A stretch of DNA of 37,179 nt from Candidatus Omnitrophota bacterium (GTDB taxonomy: Bacteria; Omnitrophota; Gorgyraeia; Duberdicusellales; 4484-171): assembly GCA_023819525.1 (NCBI GenBank), contig JAMWCT010000002.1, forward strand, positions 1 to 37,179, in the 5' to 3' direction. A program made the position numbers and the translations under genes. Below are positions 8,552-17,770 of the stretch, piece after piece. The notes under the pieces are model-generated. The model had not been told where the DNA came from. It saw only the letters and a program-made list of their open reading frames with translations, and did no database searches. Numbering within the stretch: position 1 is the first letter of the stretch; every line of letters starts with the position of its first letter.

Positions 8552-10357
8552 TTAAAAAGTAGCCCTTAAGACTTCTAAAAATGCATTATCCGGAACAGAA
8601 ACATTACCTATTTGTTTCAATTTCTTTTTTCCTTCTTTTTGTCGTTCCCAAAGTTTTCGTTTCCGCGTAATATCCCCTCCATAACATTTTGCTGTAACAT
8701 TTTTCTTTAAAGCACTTATGCGTTCGCTAGCAATAATTCTGCTGCCAATAGCCGCTTGAATGTTTACCTCAAACAATTGCCTTGGTATCAGTTCTTTTAA
8801 TTTCTCAACAATAGCCCTTGCTTTGATTTCCATTTTTTCTTTATGAACCAAAAGTGAAAATGCTTCAATTTTTTTATGATTAATTAGAATATCAATTTTT
8901 ACAATCTCTGTTTTATTATAACCTATAAACTCATAATCTAATGAACCATAACCTCTTGTTATAGACTTTATCTTATCATAAAAATCAACTATAACCTCAG
9001 ATAGAGGCAATTGAAATATAACACTTAATCTATCTTTTCCAAGATAATCCATTTTTATAAATTGTCCTCTTTTTGATTTTGCTAGTTCGCATAAAGCCTC
9101 TAAATCTTTTATAGGTACTATTATCGTTGCTTTTACATAGGGTTCTAAAATCTCATCAATTGTAGAAAAATCAGGTAGTTTATGAGGACTTGATATATCA
9201 ATTATTTCTCCATCAGTTTTTTTAATTTTATACATTACATTCGGTGCAGTAATAATCAAATCCAAATTAAATTCTCTTTCAAGACGTTCTTTAACTATTT
9301 CCATATGTAGCAGTCCTAAGAACCCAGCTCTAAATCCATAACCTAAAACACCTAAGTTATCTGGTTCGTATACAAAAGATGGATCTGAAAGGCGTAATTT
9401 TTCTATCGCGTCTTTTAAAATTGGGTAATCTTTTGGATATGTAGGAAAGATACTGCAGAAAACCATTGGTGGTATTTTTTTATAACCACTAAAGGGTATT
9501 TTGGTTGGATTGGATGCTAAAGTAATAGTATCTCCCATATCAACTAACGATGGGTCTTTTAAATTACACGTAATATAACCAACCTCCCCGCATGCTAAAC
9601 TTTCTTTTTTTTGCATTTGTGGCTTAAAGACCCCAAGTTCTTCAACTCTATACACCTTATTTGCGTGCATAAAAAGTATATCATCCCCAATATTTAGTTT
9701 ACCATCGAAAATCCTTACAAAAAGTATTACTCCTTTGTATGGATCGAAAAACGAATCAAAAAGAATTGCCTTTAGAGGAGCATCTATATTTTTAGCAGGC
9801 GGTGGAGCCTCTTTGACTATTCGCTCTAAGAGTTGATAAACACCTTCTCCACTTTTTGCAGAGATAAGCGATAATTCTTCTTTTTTGAAACCAAAAATAT
9901 CATAAAGTTGACTAGCGGTGCGTTCTATATCTGCGCTTTGCAGATCTATTTTATTTATCACAGGTATTATCTTTAAATTATTTTCTAAAGCCAAATAAAA
10001 ATTTGCAACAGTCTGCGCCTCTACTCCTTGAGTTGCATCTACTAAAAGTATCGCTGTTTCAGCCGCTTTTAATGATTTTGTAACTTCGTATGTAAAGTCT
10101 ACATGCCCAGGCGTATCAATAAGATTTAAAATATAGTTTTGAGTTTGATAGTTAAAAGAAAGTCTAACTGCTTTTGCTTTTATGGTTATCCCACGTTCTC
10201 TTTCTAATTCCATGCTATCGAGTATTTGTTCTGCCATAATATTTTTATCTATAGCACCTGTAATCTGAAGAAATCTATCTGCTAAGGTAGATTTCCCATG
10301 ATCAATATGGGCTATAATACAAAAATTCCTAATTTTGTCTATTAAATCTGCAGTCAT
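8552..10357 (-). CDS. lepA: Elongation factor 4 (LepA)
   Basis: Translational GTPase that acts on the ribosome (back-translocation / initiation-fidelity factor). The GTPase motifs are G1 AHIDHGKST, G3 DTPGHVDF and G4 NKIDL. The EF-G-like domains and the LepA-specific C-terminal domain follow, ending in CYGGDITRKRKLWERQKEG and GNVSVPDNAFLEVL. The 601 residues are exactly typical. The ATG overlaps the cmk stop (ATGA), making lepA the last gene of the long ptsN-to-lepA run. In many bacteria lepA is cotranscribed with lepB; here the two are adjacent on the same strand, but lepB has its own promoter. Confidence 0.98.
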   Translation of the reverse strand: MTADLIDKIRNFCIIAHIDHGKSTLADRFLQITGAIDKNIMAEQILDSMELERERGITIKAKAVRLSFNYQTQNYILNLIDTPGHVDFTYEVTKSLKAAETAILLVDATQGVEAQTVANFYLALENNLKIIPVINKIDLQSADIERTASQLYDIFGFKKEELSLISAKSGEGVYQLLERIVKEAPPPAKNIDAPLKAILFDSFFDPYKGVILFVRIFDGKLNIGDDILFMHANKVYRVEELGVFKPQMQKKESLACGEVGYITCNLKDPSLVDMGDTITLASNPTKIPFSGYKKIPPMVFCSIFPTYPKDYPILKDAIEKLRLSDPSFVYEPDNLGVLGYGFRAGFLGLLHMEIVKERLEREFNLDLIITAPNVMYKIKKTDGEIIDISSPHKLPDFSTIDEILEPYVKATIIVPIKDLEALCELAKSKRGQFIKMDYLGKDRLSVIFQLPLSEVIVDFYDKIKSITRGYGSLDYEFIGYNKTEIVKIDILINHKKIEAFSLLVHKEKMEIKARAIVEKLKELIPRQLFEVNIQAAIGSRIIASERISALKKNVTAKCYGGDITRKRKLWERQKEGKKKLKQIGNVSVPDNAFLEVLRATF

Positions 10358-11007
10358 TTGATATTCTTAAATTTTATATACTTTAACATTGTTTTAATAA
10401 CCTCATCTATTGAAAGATTAGTAGTATCTATATAAATAGCGTCTTTACTTATTTTTAAAGCACCAACTTCCCTGTTTTTATCGGCTTCATCGCGTCTTTT
10501 TAAATCTTCTAAAACTTCTTTTAAATCAACCTTTATATTTTTTTCTATAAAATCTCTTGTGCGTCTTTTTGCGCGCACCTCTAAATCTGCATCAAGGTAA
10601 AATTTAAATTCAGCGTCAGGGCACACAACTGTCGTGATATCTCTTCCTTCAACTACATAATTTTTTCCTTTTATTATTAAACGTTGTAGTTCAACCATAA
10701 CATTGCGAACTTCAGGGTAAGAAACGACTTTTGAAATATTTTTATCAACCATTGGTGTTCGTATTTGAAAAGTTACATCTTCCCCATCAAGATAAACATT
10801 TTCTTTACTAAACTTTAAAGATAAATTTTTCGCTAAATCTACTAAAGCTTTCACATCATCAAGATTACAACTCTCCCATAAAGCCTTCAGAGTAAGGGTT
10901 CTATACATTGCACCAGTATCTAAATACAAAAAACCTAAAGTTTTTGATAGAAGTTTAGCAACTGTGGTTTTTCCTGAACCAGCAGGACCATCTATGGCGA
11001 TAATCAT
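10354..11007 (-). CDS. cmk: Cytidylate kinase
   Basis: Phosphorylates CMP/dCMP with ATP. The P-loop DGPAGSGKTT is at residues 6-15, and LYLDTGAMYRTLTLKAL follows with the substrate-binding TGAMYR motif. EGRDITTVVCPDAEFKFYL and the RRxxD motif KRRDEADKNRE complete the fold. The 217 residues are normal. It overlaps tyrA at its start and lepA at its end, both by 4 bp. The tyrA-cmk adjacency resembles the pheA-tyrA-aroA-cmk supraoperon of other bacteria, except that aroA is missing here. Confidence 0.97.
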   Translation of the reverse strand: MIIAIDGPAGSGKTTVAKLLSKTLGFLYLDTGAMYRTLTLKALWESCNLDDVKALVDLAKNLSLKFSKENVYLDGEDVTFQIRTPMVDKNISKVVSYPEVRNVMVELQRLIIKGKNYVVEGRDITTVVCPDAEFKFYLDADLEVRAKRRTRDFIEKNIKVDLKEVLEDLKRRDEADKNREVGALKISKDAIYIDTTNLSIDEVIKTMLKYIKFKNIK

Positions 11008-11837
11008 AAAAAAAGACTATATTTTTTATTAGCTTCATTAATTAACTTAACAATTGTTTTTTGGTCTTGTTTTTTTATTGCTACCTGAAACTGTCTTAAA
11101 AATTTTATAAAACTTTCGATATCAGCAGTGATGTATTTATTTGTCAAAAAAATATCTTTCCATACAGATGGAGAAGATGCAGAGATTCTAGTTAGATCTT
11201 TAAAACTTTGCGGTGCAAATTTTAAAATTTTTTGATTTGCAACATTAATTAAAGAAAATGCAATGATATGTGGTAGGTGAGAAAAAGTAGAGATTATTTT
11301 ATCGTGTAATGATGGAGAAATAAAAACTACCTTTGCTCCAACTGTTTCCCAAAGTTCTTTTATTATTGAGACTCCATATTTTTTAAAAGGGGTAGTAACT
11401 ATGCATATTGCGTCTTTATAAAGATTAGGATCGCTAAAGTTAGCCCCACTTTTTTGACTCCCACATAAAGGATGGCATCCAACAAAAGTTACATTTTTTG
11501 GTAAATATATCTTAGCATATTTGGTAATTAACTCTTTTGTGCTTCCTATATCAGTGACTATAGTAGATTTTTTTAAAAAGTTAGCTATTTTTTTCAAATA
11601 TTTGATAATTAAATATACGGGTGTAGCTAAAATAACAATATCTGCGTCACTAACTAAAGCTTTTAAATCGCATTCAACTTTATCTAAAATATTTAGTTTT
11701 TTAAGTTTATTATATGAAGTTAAATTACGCGCATACCCCCATACACTTATTTGTGGAAAACTTTTTTTTATACTCAAAGCCAAAGAACCACCCATAAATC
11801 CAACCCCAATAATTGAAATTTTCTTAATTGCTTGCAT
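11004..11837 (-). CDS. tyrA: Prephenate dehydrogenase
   Basis: NAD(P)-dependent oxidative decarboxylation of prephenate to 4-hydroxyphenylpyruvate in tyrosine synthesis; arogenate may be an alternative substrate. The N-terminal Rossmann motif is GVGFMGGSLALS. The catalytic-domain motif FVGCHPLCGSQKSG (with the conserved His) is followed by SHLPHIIAFSL and a helical dimerisation region. The 277 residues have no fused chorismate mutase or ACT domain, so tyrosine feedback, if any, is not by an ACT domain. It lies between aroF (5-bp gap) and cmk (4-bp overlap) in the aromatic block. Prephenate versus arogenate specificity cannot be read from the sequence. Confidence 0.93.
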   Translation of the reverse strand: MQAIKKISIIGVGFMGGSLALSIKKSFPQISVWGYARNLTSYNKLKKLNILDKVECDLKALVSDADIVILATPVYLIIKYLKKIANFLKKSTIVTDIGSTKELITKYAKIYLPKNVTFVGCHPLCGSQKSGANFSDPNLYKDAICIVTTPFKKYGVSIIKELWETVGAKVVFISPSLHDKIISTFSHLPHIIAFSLINVANQKILKFAPQSFKDLTRISASSPSVWKDIFLTNKYITADIESFIKFLRQFQVAIKKQDQKTIVKLINEANKKYSLFL

Positions 11838-11842
11838 AGAAT

Positions 11843-12859
11843 TTAAATTTCTCTGTCAATTGCGTGTGCTATTTTTTTTAATTCTTGCATAAGCAAGGTA
11901 AAATTCTCAGGTAAAAGTTGTTGAGGTCCATCGCTTAATGCTTCTTGTGGATTTGGATGGACTTCAATTAAAAGCCCATCAGCACCACAAGCAACAGCTG
12001 CTTTACTTAAAGGAGAAACCACTTCCCCTTTACCTGCAGCATGCGAAGGATCAACAATTATAGGTAAATGCGAAAGTTGCTTTACGGCTACTATAGCACT
12101 TATATCCAGAGTATTTCGCGTAAAATCTTCAAATGTTCTTATACCACGTTCACACAAAATTACATTAAAATTTCCTTCAGATAAGATGTATTCAGCACTC
12201 ATTAAAAGTTCCTTTATAGTTGAACTTAAACCTCTTTTTAAAATAACTGGTTTTTGAGTGCTACCAACCTCTTTAAGCAAACTAAAATTTTGCATATTTC
12301 TTGCCCCAATTTGCAAAATGTCAGAATACCTTGCTACCAATTCAACATCTCTTGTATCCATTACCTCTGTAACTGTAACAATTCCAACTTCCTCTGCAAC
12401 TTCTTTTAAAATTTCTAACCCTTTTTTGCCTAAACCTTGAAAAGAATAAGGTGATGTTCTTGGTTTAAAAGCACCTCCTCTTAATATAGAAGCACCAGCA
12501 TTTTTGACACTAATTGCTACTTTATAAAATTGTTCTTTAGATTCAATAGAACAAGGTCCTGCAATTACAACAATTTTCTTTCCTCCAATTTCTACGCCAT
12601 CTTTTATTTTTATGATACTATCTTGTGGTTTAAACTCCCTTGAAACTAACTTATAAGGAGCAAGTACCTGCATTACTTTTTCCACACCAGGAAAAATCTC
12701 AAGGGGTTGTAATCTAACAACATCCTCAGGCCCAATTACACCAACTATTGTTCGCTCAACGCCTTTAGAAACCATAGCTTTTAGTCCTAATTTTTCAACA
12801 CGTTCAACAACGGCGTTGATTTCTTCTTCTGTAGCACCTTTTTTAAAAACAATAATCAT
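11843..12859 (-). CDS. aroF: 3-deoxy-7-phosphoheptulonate (DAHP) synthase, type I beta
   Basis: First committed step of the shikimate pathway: PEP plus erythrose-4-phosphate gives DAHP. The N-terminal ~70 residues ([17 protein letters not shown] ... RTIVGVIGP) form the ferredoxin-like regulatory domain seen in Thermotoga-type DAHP synthases. The TIM barrel follows with [58 protein letters not shown] and [10 protein letters not shown]. The 338 residues match that subfamily. A good Shine-Dalgarno (GGAGG) sits at the end of hisC, 2 bp upstream in gene spacing. Feedback by Tyr/Phe through the N-terminal domain is known in the family and likely here. Confidence 0.96.
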   Translation of the reverse strand: MIIVFKKGATEEEINAVVERVEKLGLKAMVSKGVERTIVGVIGPEDVVRLQPLEIFPGVEKVMQVLAPYKLVSREFKPQDSIIKIKDGVEIGGKKIVVIAGPCSIESKEQFYKVAISVKNAGASILRGGAFKPRTSPYSFQGLGKKGLEILKEVAEEVGIVTVTEVMDTRDVELVARYSDILQIGARNMQNFSLLKEVGSTQKPVILKRGLSSTIKELLMSAEYILSEGNFNVILCERGIRTFEDFTRNTLDISAIVAVKQLSHLPIIVDPSHAAGKGEVVSPLSKAAVACGADGLLIEVHPNPQEALSDGPQQLLPENFTLLMQELKKIAHAIDREI

Positions 12860-12861
12860 AA

Positions 12862-13950
12862 TCAGCCTCCTTCAAATCTTGCTAAGTAATTTTTAAGATG
12901 TTCTATAAACAGTCTATTTTCTTTATGCTTTCCTACAGTAACTCTAATAAAACCTCTAAGCCCCCAGCTGCTTAATTCTCGTACTATTATTCCTTTTTTT
13001 AAAAGATAATTAGAAAAGGATTTTGCATCTTTTAGATTGATAAGAACAAAATTTGTAGCGCTTTCGATAAAATTTATATTTAAAATTTTTAATTGTTCAT
13101 AAAGATAATTTTTTTCTTTTTTAATATATGAAAGCACTTTCTTTAAAAATGCATTGTTTTTTAATGCCTCTATTGCAGCAATTTGAGCAAATCTATTTAC
13201 ATTAAAAGGCTCTCTCACTTTATTTAAAATAAATGCGATTTTTTTTGAAGTAATACCATAACCGATACGCAAACCTGCCAATCCATAAATTTTAGAAAAA
13301 GTTCGCGTAAATATTATATTTGATTTTTTTTTAAGGAACTGACTGGTATTTGGAAAATCCTGAGGGGCAAATTCACTATAAGCCTCATCAAAGAATACTA
13401 AAATATTGTTACCAATTTTTTTAAGAAAATTACTAACCTCTTCTTCATTTACATAAGTTCCTGTTGGGTTATCCGGATTTGCAATAAAAATAATTTTTGT
13501 GCGGCTAGTAATTTTATTAAGCATCCCATTTAAATCGTATTTAAAATTCTTTAAAGGAACCTGCACTATCCTTGCTCCTCCAATCTTTGCTTGGATTTCA
13601 TAAATCAAAAATGTTGGATAAGCCACAATGACCTCATCGCCTCTATTTATAAATGCACGCACACAAAGTGTAATTATTTCATCCGAGCCGTTTCCAAATA
13701 TTATCTGTTCTGGCAAAATATTGAATTTTTTTGCAACAATTTTCCGCAGATAAAAGCAATCTGATTGGGGGTAACGATTAATGTTTTTTAATTCTTTAAG
13801 TATGCTGTTTTTTATATAGGTTGGCACAAATGGTATTTCGTTTGATGCTAATTTATAAACCTCTTTAAGACGTAAAATCCTTCTTACTTCTTCTATTGGT
13901 TTTCCAGGTTGATATGGTTTGATTTTGGATAATTCTTTATTAAATAACAT
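12862..13950 (-). CDS. hisC: HisC-family PLP aminotransferase (histidinol-phosphate / aromatic amino acid)
   Basis: Fold-type I PLP aminotransferase of the HisC family. Motifs include [10 protein letters not shown], the PLP-contacting NPDNPTGT and DEAYSEF, the Schiff-base lysine in [18 protein letters not shown], and the C-terminal [11 protein letters not shown] with the substrate carboxylate-binding Arg. The track starts at TTG (13956); I prefer the ATG two codons in, giving 362 residues. It lies between pheA and aroF in the aromatic block, so it probably transaminates phenylpyruvate and 4-hydroxyphenylpyruvate as well as, or instead of, imidazole-acetol phosphate, as AroJ/HisC-type enzymes do. 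It is the only amino acid aminotransferase in the window, so a dual role is plausible. Confidence 0.9.
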   Translation of the reverse strand: MLFNKELSKIKPYQPGKPIEEVRRILRLKEVYKLASNEIPFVPTYIKNSILKELKNINRYPQSDCFYLRKIVAKKFNILPEQIIFGNGSDEIITLCVRAFINRGDEVIVAYPTFLIYEIQAKIGGARIVQVPLKNFKYDLNGMLNKITSRTKIIFIANPDNPTGTYVNEEEVSNFLKKIGNNILVFFDEAYSEFAPQDFPNTSQFLKKKSNIIFTRTFSKIYGLAGLRIGYGITSKKIAFILNKVREPFNVNRFAQIAAIEALKNNAFLKKVLSYIKKEKNYLYEQLKILNINFIESATNFVLINLKDAKSFSNYLLKKGIIVRELSSWGLRGFIRVTVGKHKENRLFIEHLKNYLARFEGG

Positions 13951-13952
13951 AT

Positions 13953-15014
13953 TCAATTAGTTTCTTTAGGATAGGAACCTAAAATTTTTACAAATATACA
14001 AGTATTTTGTAACTCGTTAAGTGCTTTCTGAATACGAATCTCGCTTCTGTGTCCTTCGAAATCAACAAAAAAATAATATTCCCAAGGTTTCATTTTTGAA
14101 GGTCTAGATTCAATTTTTGTTAAATTTATTTTATATTTTTTAAAGGATGCCAAAACATCATGTAGTATCCCAACCCTATCTTTTACAGAAAATAATATTG
14201 AAGTTTTATCTTTGCCAGATGGCAGGCTATCATTTTGAGATATAACTAAAAATCTTGTGTAATTGTGTAAGTTGTCTTGGATAGAAGAAGCGATCACTTT
14301 AAGTCCATACAATTGCGCAAGGATTTTATTACCAATACAAGCACCTCTATTATCAGACCTTGCTTTAATAGCGGCTTTTGCAGTAGAGGTTACTGGAACT
14401 AATTCTGCCTTTGGATAATTTTGAGCAATCCATTTTCTACATTGAGCAAAAACTTGTGGATTAGAATATATTCTCTCTATTTTAGTAGAACTTCTTGCCA
14501 AAAGCACATGAGAAATATTTAAAGTAATTTCTGCGCATATCTTTAAGTCAGAAGAAAAAAACATATCTAATGTATAATTAACAACACCTTCAATTGAATT
14601 CTCTATAGGAACAACGCCATAATCAGCCTCGTATCTTTCAACCTTTTCAAAAACATCGTTAATGCTATCTGCTGCAATATAGTCAACTTTTCTGCCAAAT
14701 TGTTTAATTGCTGCCAAGTATGTAAAAGTTCCTTGGGGTCCCAAATATACAACTTTTAATTGTTTTTTTAATGCGCGACTGACAGAGAGAATTTCTCTAA
14801 AAATTATTTCAATATCTTCGGGTGCAAATGGCCCTTTTGAAAGTTTTTTTAACCGATTTAATAAACTTTGCTCCCTTTCTGGTGAATATATTTCTAATTT
14901 ATTTTTTTCTTTAAGCTGATTAATTTTTATAACCTCTTTTGCGCGTTGTTGTAATAGTTTTAATATTTTTTCATCAATTTTATCAATCTTTTTTCTTAAA
15001 TTCTCTAACTTCAT
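13953..15014 (-). CDS. pheA: Bifunctional chorismate mutase / prephenate dehydratase (P-protein)
   Basis: Converts chorismate to prephenate and then phenylpyruvate. Residues 1-85 are an AroQ-type chorismate mutase (LRKKIDKIDEKILKLLQQRA, then PEREQSLLNRL). Residues ~88-270 are the prephenate dehydratase domain, with YLGPQGTFTYLAA, VPIENSIEGVVNYTLD and VTSTAKAA. The C-terminal ACT domain carries the phenylalanine-binding motif ESRPSKMKPWEYYFFVDFEG, implying feedback inhibition by phenylalanine. The 353 residues are typical. The start overlaps the nucleotidyltransferase stop (ATGA) and the stop overlaps the hisC start region. All three domains look intact. Confidence 0.97.
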   Translation of the reverse strand: MKLENLRKKIDKIDEKILKLLQQRAKEVIKINQLKEKNKLEIYSPEREQSLLNRLKKLSKGPFAPEDIEIIFREILSVSRALKKQLKVVYLGPQGTFTYLAAIKQFGRKVDYIAADSINDVFEKVERYEADYGVVPIENSIEGVVNYTLDMFFSSDLKICAEITLNISHVLLARSSTKIERIYSNPQVFAQCRKWIAQNYPKAELVPVTSTAKAAIKARSDNRGACIGNKILAQLYGLKVIASSIQDNLHNYTRFLVISQNDSLPSGKDKTSILFSVKDRVGILHDVLASFKKYKINLTKIESRPSKMKPWEYYFFVDFEGHRSEIRIQKALNELQNTCIFVKILGSYPKETN

Positions 15015-15751
15015 AATTTAATTAAAAATTCTTTTTCAGCAATCTTTAAAGTTTCAAAGTGGCCTATATCAAACCATTTGCCTTTTAATATATAACCAAA
15101 AACCTTGTTATTTTTTACTAACCAACTAATATATTTTCCTGAAGCGTCGGCGTTTTCTTTACTGTTTATAAATTCATCTAATAAATAAAGTGAATCTTTT
15201 GGAAAAAAATATATACAAGAAGCTGCTAAATCAGAAAAGGGTATCTTTGGTTTTTCTTCAAATCTTAAAATACAACCATTTATATCTAGGTCTACTATAC
15301 CAAATCTAGAGGCTTGGCTTTTGTTTTCAAGCCTACATACCCCAATTGTTACACAAGGTTTATTTTTTTGTGAAAACTTTAAAAACTCTACTAATGAATC
15401 CTCGAATAAATTATCCCCACCCAATATAAGCCAATTATCTTTTGTATTCTCAATAGCAAACTGAATATCTTTTATTGCCCCTAATCTCTCATGCGGTGAA
15501 TTTGTTCCATCATTAAATATCTTTGCATTTATTTTATAAATATTTTTCCAGTCTAAAAAATTATTATAGAACTTATTATTTGTAACTACTCTTACTTCCT
15601 CAATTTTAAAATATTTTTCTAAATATAAAATTTTATCCATTAAAAAATTTATTATAGGTTTATTATTTATTTTAATAAGCGGTTTAGGCATTTCTAATGT
15701 TAAAGGATAAAGCCTTGTACCATAACCTGCAGCTAAAATTAGAATTCGCAT
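15011..15751 (-). CDS. Sugar-1-phosphate nucleotidyltransferase
   Basis: Rossmann-like NTP transferase (COG1208/RfbA-like) that activates a sugar-1-phosphate to an NDP-sugar. The N-terminal signature LAAGYGTRLYPLT, followed by MPKPLIKI, binds the nucleotide and contains the catalytic Arg and Lys. GGDNLFEDS provides the metal-binding Asp, and FEEKPKIPFSDLA is the usual sugar-site EEKP motif. The C-terminal KWFDIGHFETLKIAE is also family-typical. At 246 residues there is only the catalytic domain, with no left-handed helix acetyltransferase part. The sugar (glucose, mannose, other) cannot be read from the sequence. It lies between ptsI (2-bp gap) and pheA (4-bp overlap). Confidence 0.88.
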   Translation of the reverse strand: MRILILAAGYGTRLYPLTLEMPKPLIKINNKPIINFLMDKILYLEKYFKIEEVRVVTNNKFYNNFLDWKNIYKINAKIFNDGTNSPHERLGAIKDIQFAIENTKDNWLILGGDNLFEDSLVEFLKFSQKNKPCVTIGVCRLENKSQASRFGIVDLDINGCILRFEEKPKIPFSDLAASCIYFFPKDSLYLLDEFINSKENADASGKYISWLVKNNKVFGYILKGKWFDIGHFETLKIAEKEFLIKL

Positions 15752-15753
15752 AA

Positions 15754-17511
15754 TTATCCTAAAATTAAAGTTTGAAAATTATCTTTTAAAATTCTTTGTA
15801 ATTGTTCTTGTAAAAATCTTTCCACCTCTTTTGCTGTTGAAAATTTAACGACTAATTCTGATATTTTTTTTGCTTCTTCAAAAGTTACACTTCTTATAAG
15901 TTGTTTAATCTTTGGAATTCTTGGTGGTGGCATACTAAATTCATCCAATCCTAACCCTAAAAGTAAAAAAGCAAAAAGCGGTTCCCCTGCCATCTCACCA
16001 CACATACCTACCCATATATTATTTTCATGAGCAATATCTATAACATTTTTAATTAACCTTAAAACAGCCGGATGAGCCGGTTCATAAAGATAGGCAACTT
16101 TTTCATTTGCCCTGTCAACCGCTAAAGAATATTGAATTAAATCATTTGTACCTATACTAAAAAAATCACTCTCTTTAGCTAATGCATCAGCAATCAATGC
16201 AGCTGATGGAACTTCTATCATGGTCCCAACAGATATATCTTCGTTAAAATCTTTATTTTCTTTTTTGAGTTCTTTTTTGCATTCCTCTAAAATTTTTTTT
16301 GCCTCACGAAGTTCTTCTAATCCAGAAATCATAGGAAACATTATCTTGATATTACCTTCACTTGCTGCGCGAAGTATTGCGCGCAATTGTATTTTAAATA
16401 TATCTGGTCTAGCCAAACAAAATCTAATCGCTCGCCAGCCTAAAAATGGACTCATCTCAGTGGGCACTTGAGGTTGAGAAAGAAATTTATCTCCACCTAT
16501 ATCTATAGTTCTGACTATTACTGAATATGGTTTTATCTTTTTTGCAACGTTTAGATATGCTTTATACTGTTCATCTTCTGTTGGTAAATCTTTTCTTCCC
16601 AAAAAAATATATTCAGTTCTATATAAACCTATTCCTTCAGCACCATATTCTTGCGCCAACGAAAGCTCCTCAGGCAACTCTATATTTGCAGAGGCTACTA
16701 CTTCTTTTTTATCTAAGGTTACTGTCTTTAATGTTTTTGGTATAAAAATTATTTTTATTTCTTTTGCATATACTTGAAGTTTCTCTTGATATTCGTTTAA
16801 AACCTTCTCTATGCGACCCGCTAAAACTAAACCTTCTAATCCATCAACAATAATTTTATCACCAGATTTTATATGTTGAGTTGCAACCTCTAAACCAACT
16901 ACAGCAGGGATCCCTAAAGCTTTAGCAATAATTGCAGTATGAGATGTCCTTCCACCAACATCTGTAACTATACCTAAAATATTTTCTTTTGGTAGACTTG
17001 CTGTTTGTGAAGGGACAAGATCGTGTGCTACAATAATAACTTTTTCTTTTAAATCTTTTAAACTAGTTATATCCTGTTTTAAGAGCTTACGCAAAACCCT
17101 TCGTGCAACATCTTCAATATCCACAATTCTTTCTTTTAAATAATCATCATTTAACTTAAAAAGAGTATCAGTATATTTTTTTATACTTTGATTAAATGCG
17201 TACTCTACATTTACTCTTTTATTTTTAATTTGTTGAATAATATCCTCTATTAATACCCTATCTTCTAAAACTAACAAATGCGCATCAAATATCTTTGCAT
17301 GTGAAAAACCAAGTTCTTCAGAAATTTTTTTCTGTAAATTTGTAAGTTCTTTTCTTGTCTCAATTAAAGCCTCTTCAAGTTTATATATTTCTACAGTAAT
17401 TTCGTCATAAGAAATTTTTCTTTTTGCAATATTAAATTCCTCTTTACCAACGCAATAAGCTTTGCCTATTGCTATACCAGCAGATGCGGCTATTCCTTTT
17501 AGTTTAATCAT
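15754..17511 (-). CDS. ptsI: Phosphoenolpyruvate-protein phosphotransferase (PTS enzyme I)
   Basis: Takes phosphate from PEP onto a histidine and passes it to HPr. Domain order is normal: an N-terminal HPr-binding helical domain, the phospho-His domain with GGRTSHTAIIAKALGIPAVVG (His near residue 190), and the C-terminal PEP-binding TIM barrel with GLYRTEYIF, GTNDLIQYSLAVDRAN and GMCGEMAGE, including the catalytic Cys of the last motif. The 585 residues match ordinary enzyme I; there is no N-terminal GAF domain as in the PtsP/EI-Ntr form. It overlaps ptsH by 8 bp. No EIIB or EIIC is present in the window, so phosphoryl flow may serve regulation through PtsN. Confidence 0.97.
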   Translation of the reverse strand: MIKLKGIAASAGIAIGKAYCVGKEEFNIAKRKISYDEITVEIYKLEEALIETRKELTNLQKKISEELGFSHAKIFDAHLLVLEDRVLIEDIIQQIKNKRVNVEYAFNQSIKKYTDTLFKLNDDYLKERIVDIEDVARRVLRKLLKQDITSLKDLKEKVIIVAHDLVPSQTASLPKENILGIVTDVGGRTSHTAIIAKALGIPAVVGLEVATQHIKSGDKIIVDGLEGLVLAGRIEKVLNEYQEKLQVYAKEIKIIFIPKTLKTVTLDKKEVVASANIELPEELSLAQEYGAEGIGLYRTEYIFLGRKDLPTEDEQYKAYLNVAKKIKPYSVIVRTIDIGGDKFLSQPQVPTEMSPFLGWRAIRFCLARPDIFKIQLRAILRAASEGNIKIMFPMISGLEELREAKKILEECKKELKKENKDFNEDISVGTMIEVPSAALIADALAKESDFFSIGTNDLIQYSLAVDRANEKVAYLYEPAHPAVLRLIKNVIDIAHENNIWVGMCGEMAGEPLFAFLLLGLGLDEFSMPPPRIPKIKQLIRSVTFEEAKKISELVVKFSTAKEVERFLQEQLQRILKDNFQTLILG

Positions 17512-17770
17512 CGTTTCTTTCTAAAAAATTTTTTAGTTCATAAAAAGCTTTTTCTGCGTCTTCTCCATCAACAATTAATCTTATCTTTGTTCCAGAATTT
17601 ATACCAAGGCTTAATATTGCAATTATAGATTTTCCATCCACAATTTCGTTATCCTTCGAAAGCAAGACTTTCGCATCAAATTTACTAGCTATTTGGACAA
17701 AGATCGCTGCAGGCCTTGCATGTAATCCGTGTATATTTTTAACTATAATATCATCTTCAATTTTTACCAT
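17504..17770 (-). CDS. ptsH: Phosphocarrier protein HPr
   Basis: Small 88-residue phosphocarrier of the PTS. The enzyme I phosphorylation site is His17 in NIHGLHARPAA. A second conserved site, Ser48 in VDGKSIIAIL, corresponds to the serine that HPr kinase modifies in other bacteria, so this protein could be phosphorylated at both positions. It overlaps yvcK by 7 bp upstream and ptsI by 8 bp downstream. No hprK lies in this window. HPr versus NPr is hard to decide; the conserved Ser and the pairing with a standard enzyme I favour HPr. Confidence 0.95.
   Translation of the reverse strand: MVKIEDDIIVKNIHGLHARPAAIFVQIASKFDAKVLLSKDNEIVDGKSIIAILSLGINSGTKIRLIVDGEDAEKAFYELKNFLERNDD

Noticed and set aside
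8539-8559. 8-bp AT-only hairpin at the lepA stop
   Set aside because: The stem is almost all A-T and no T-run follows on the minus strand, so a terminator cannot be claimed.
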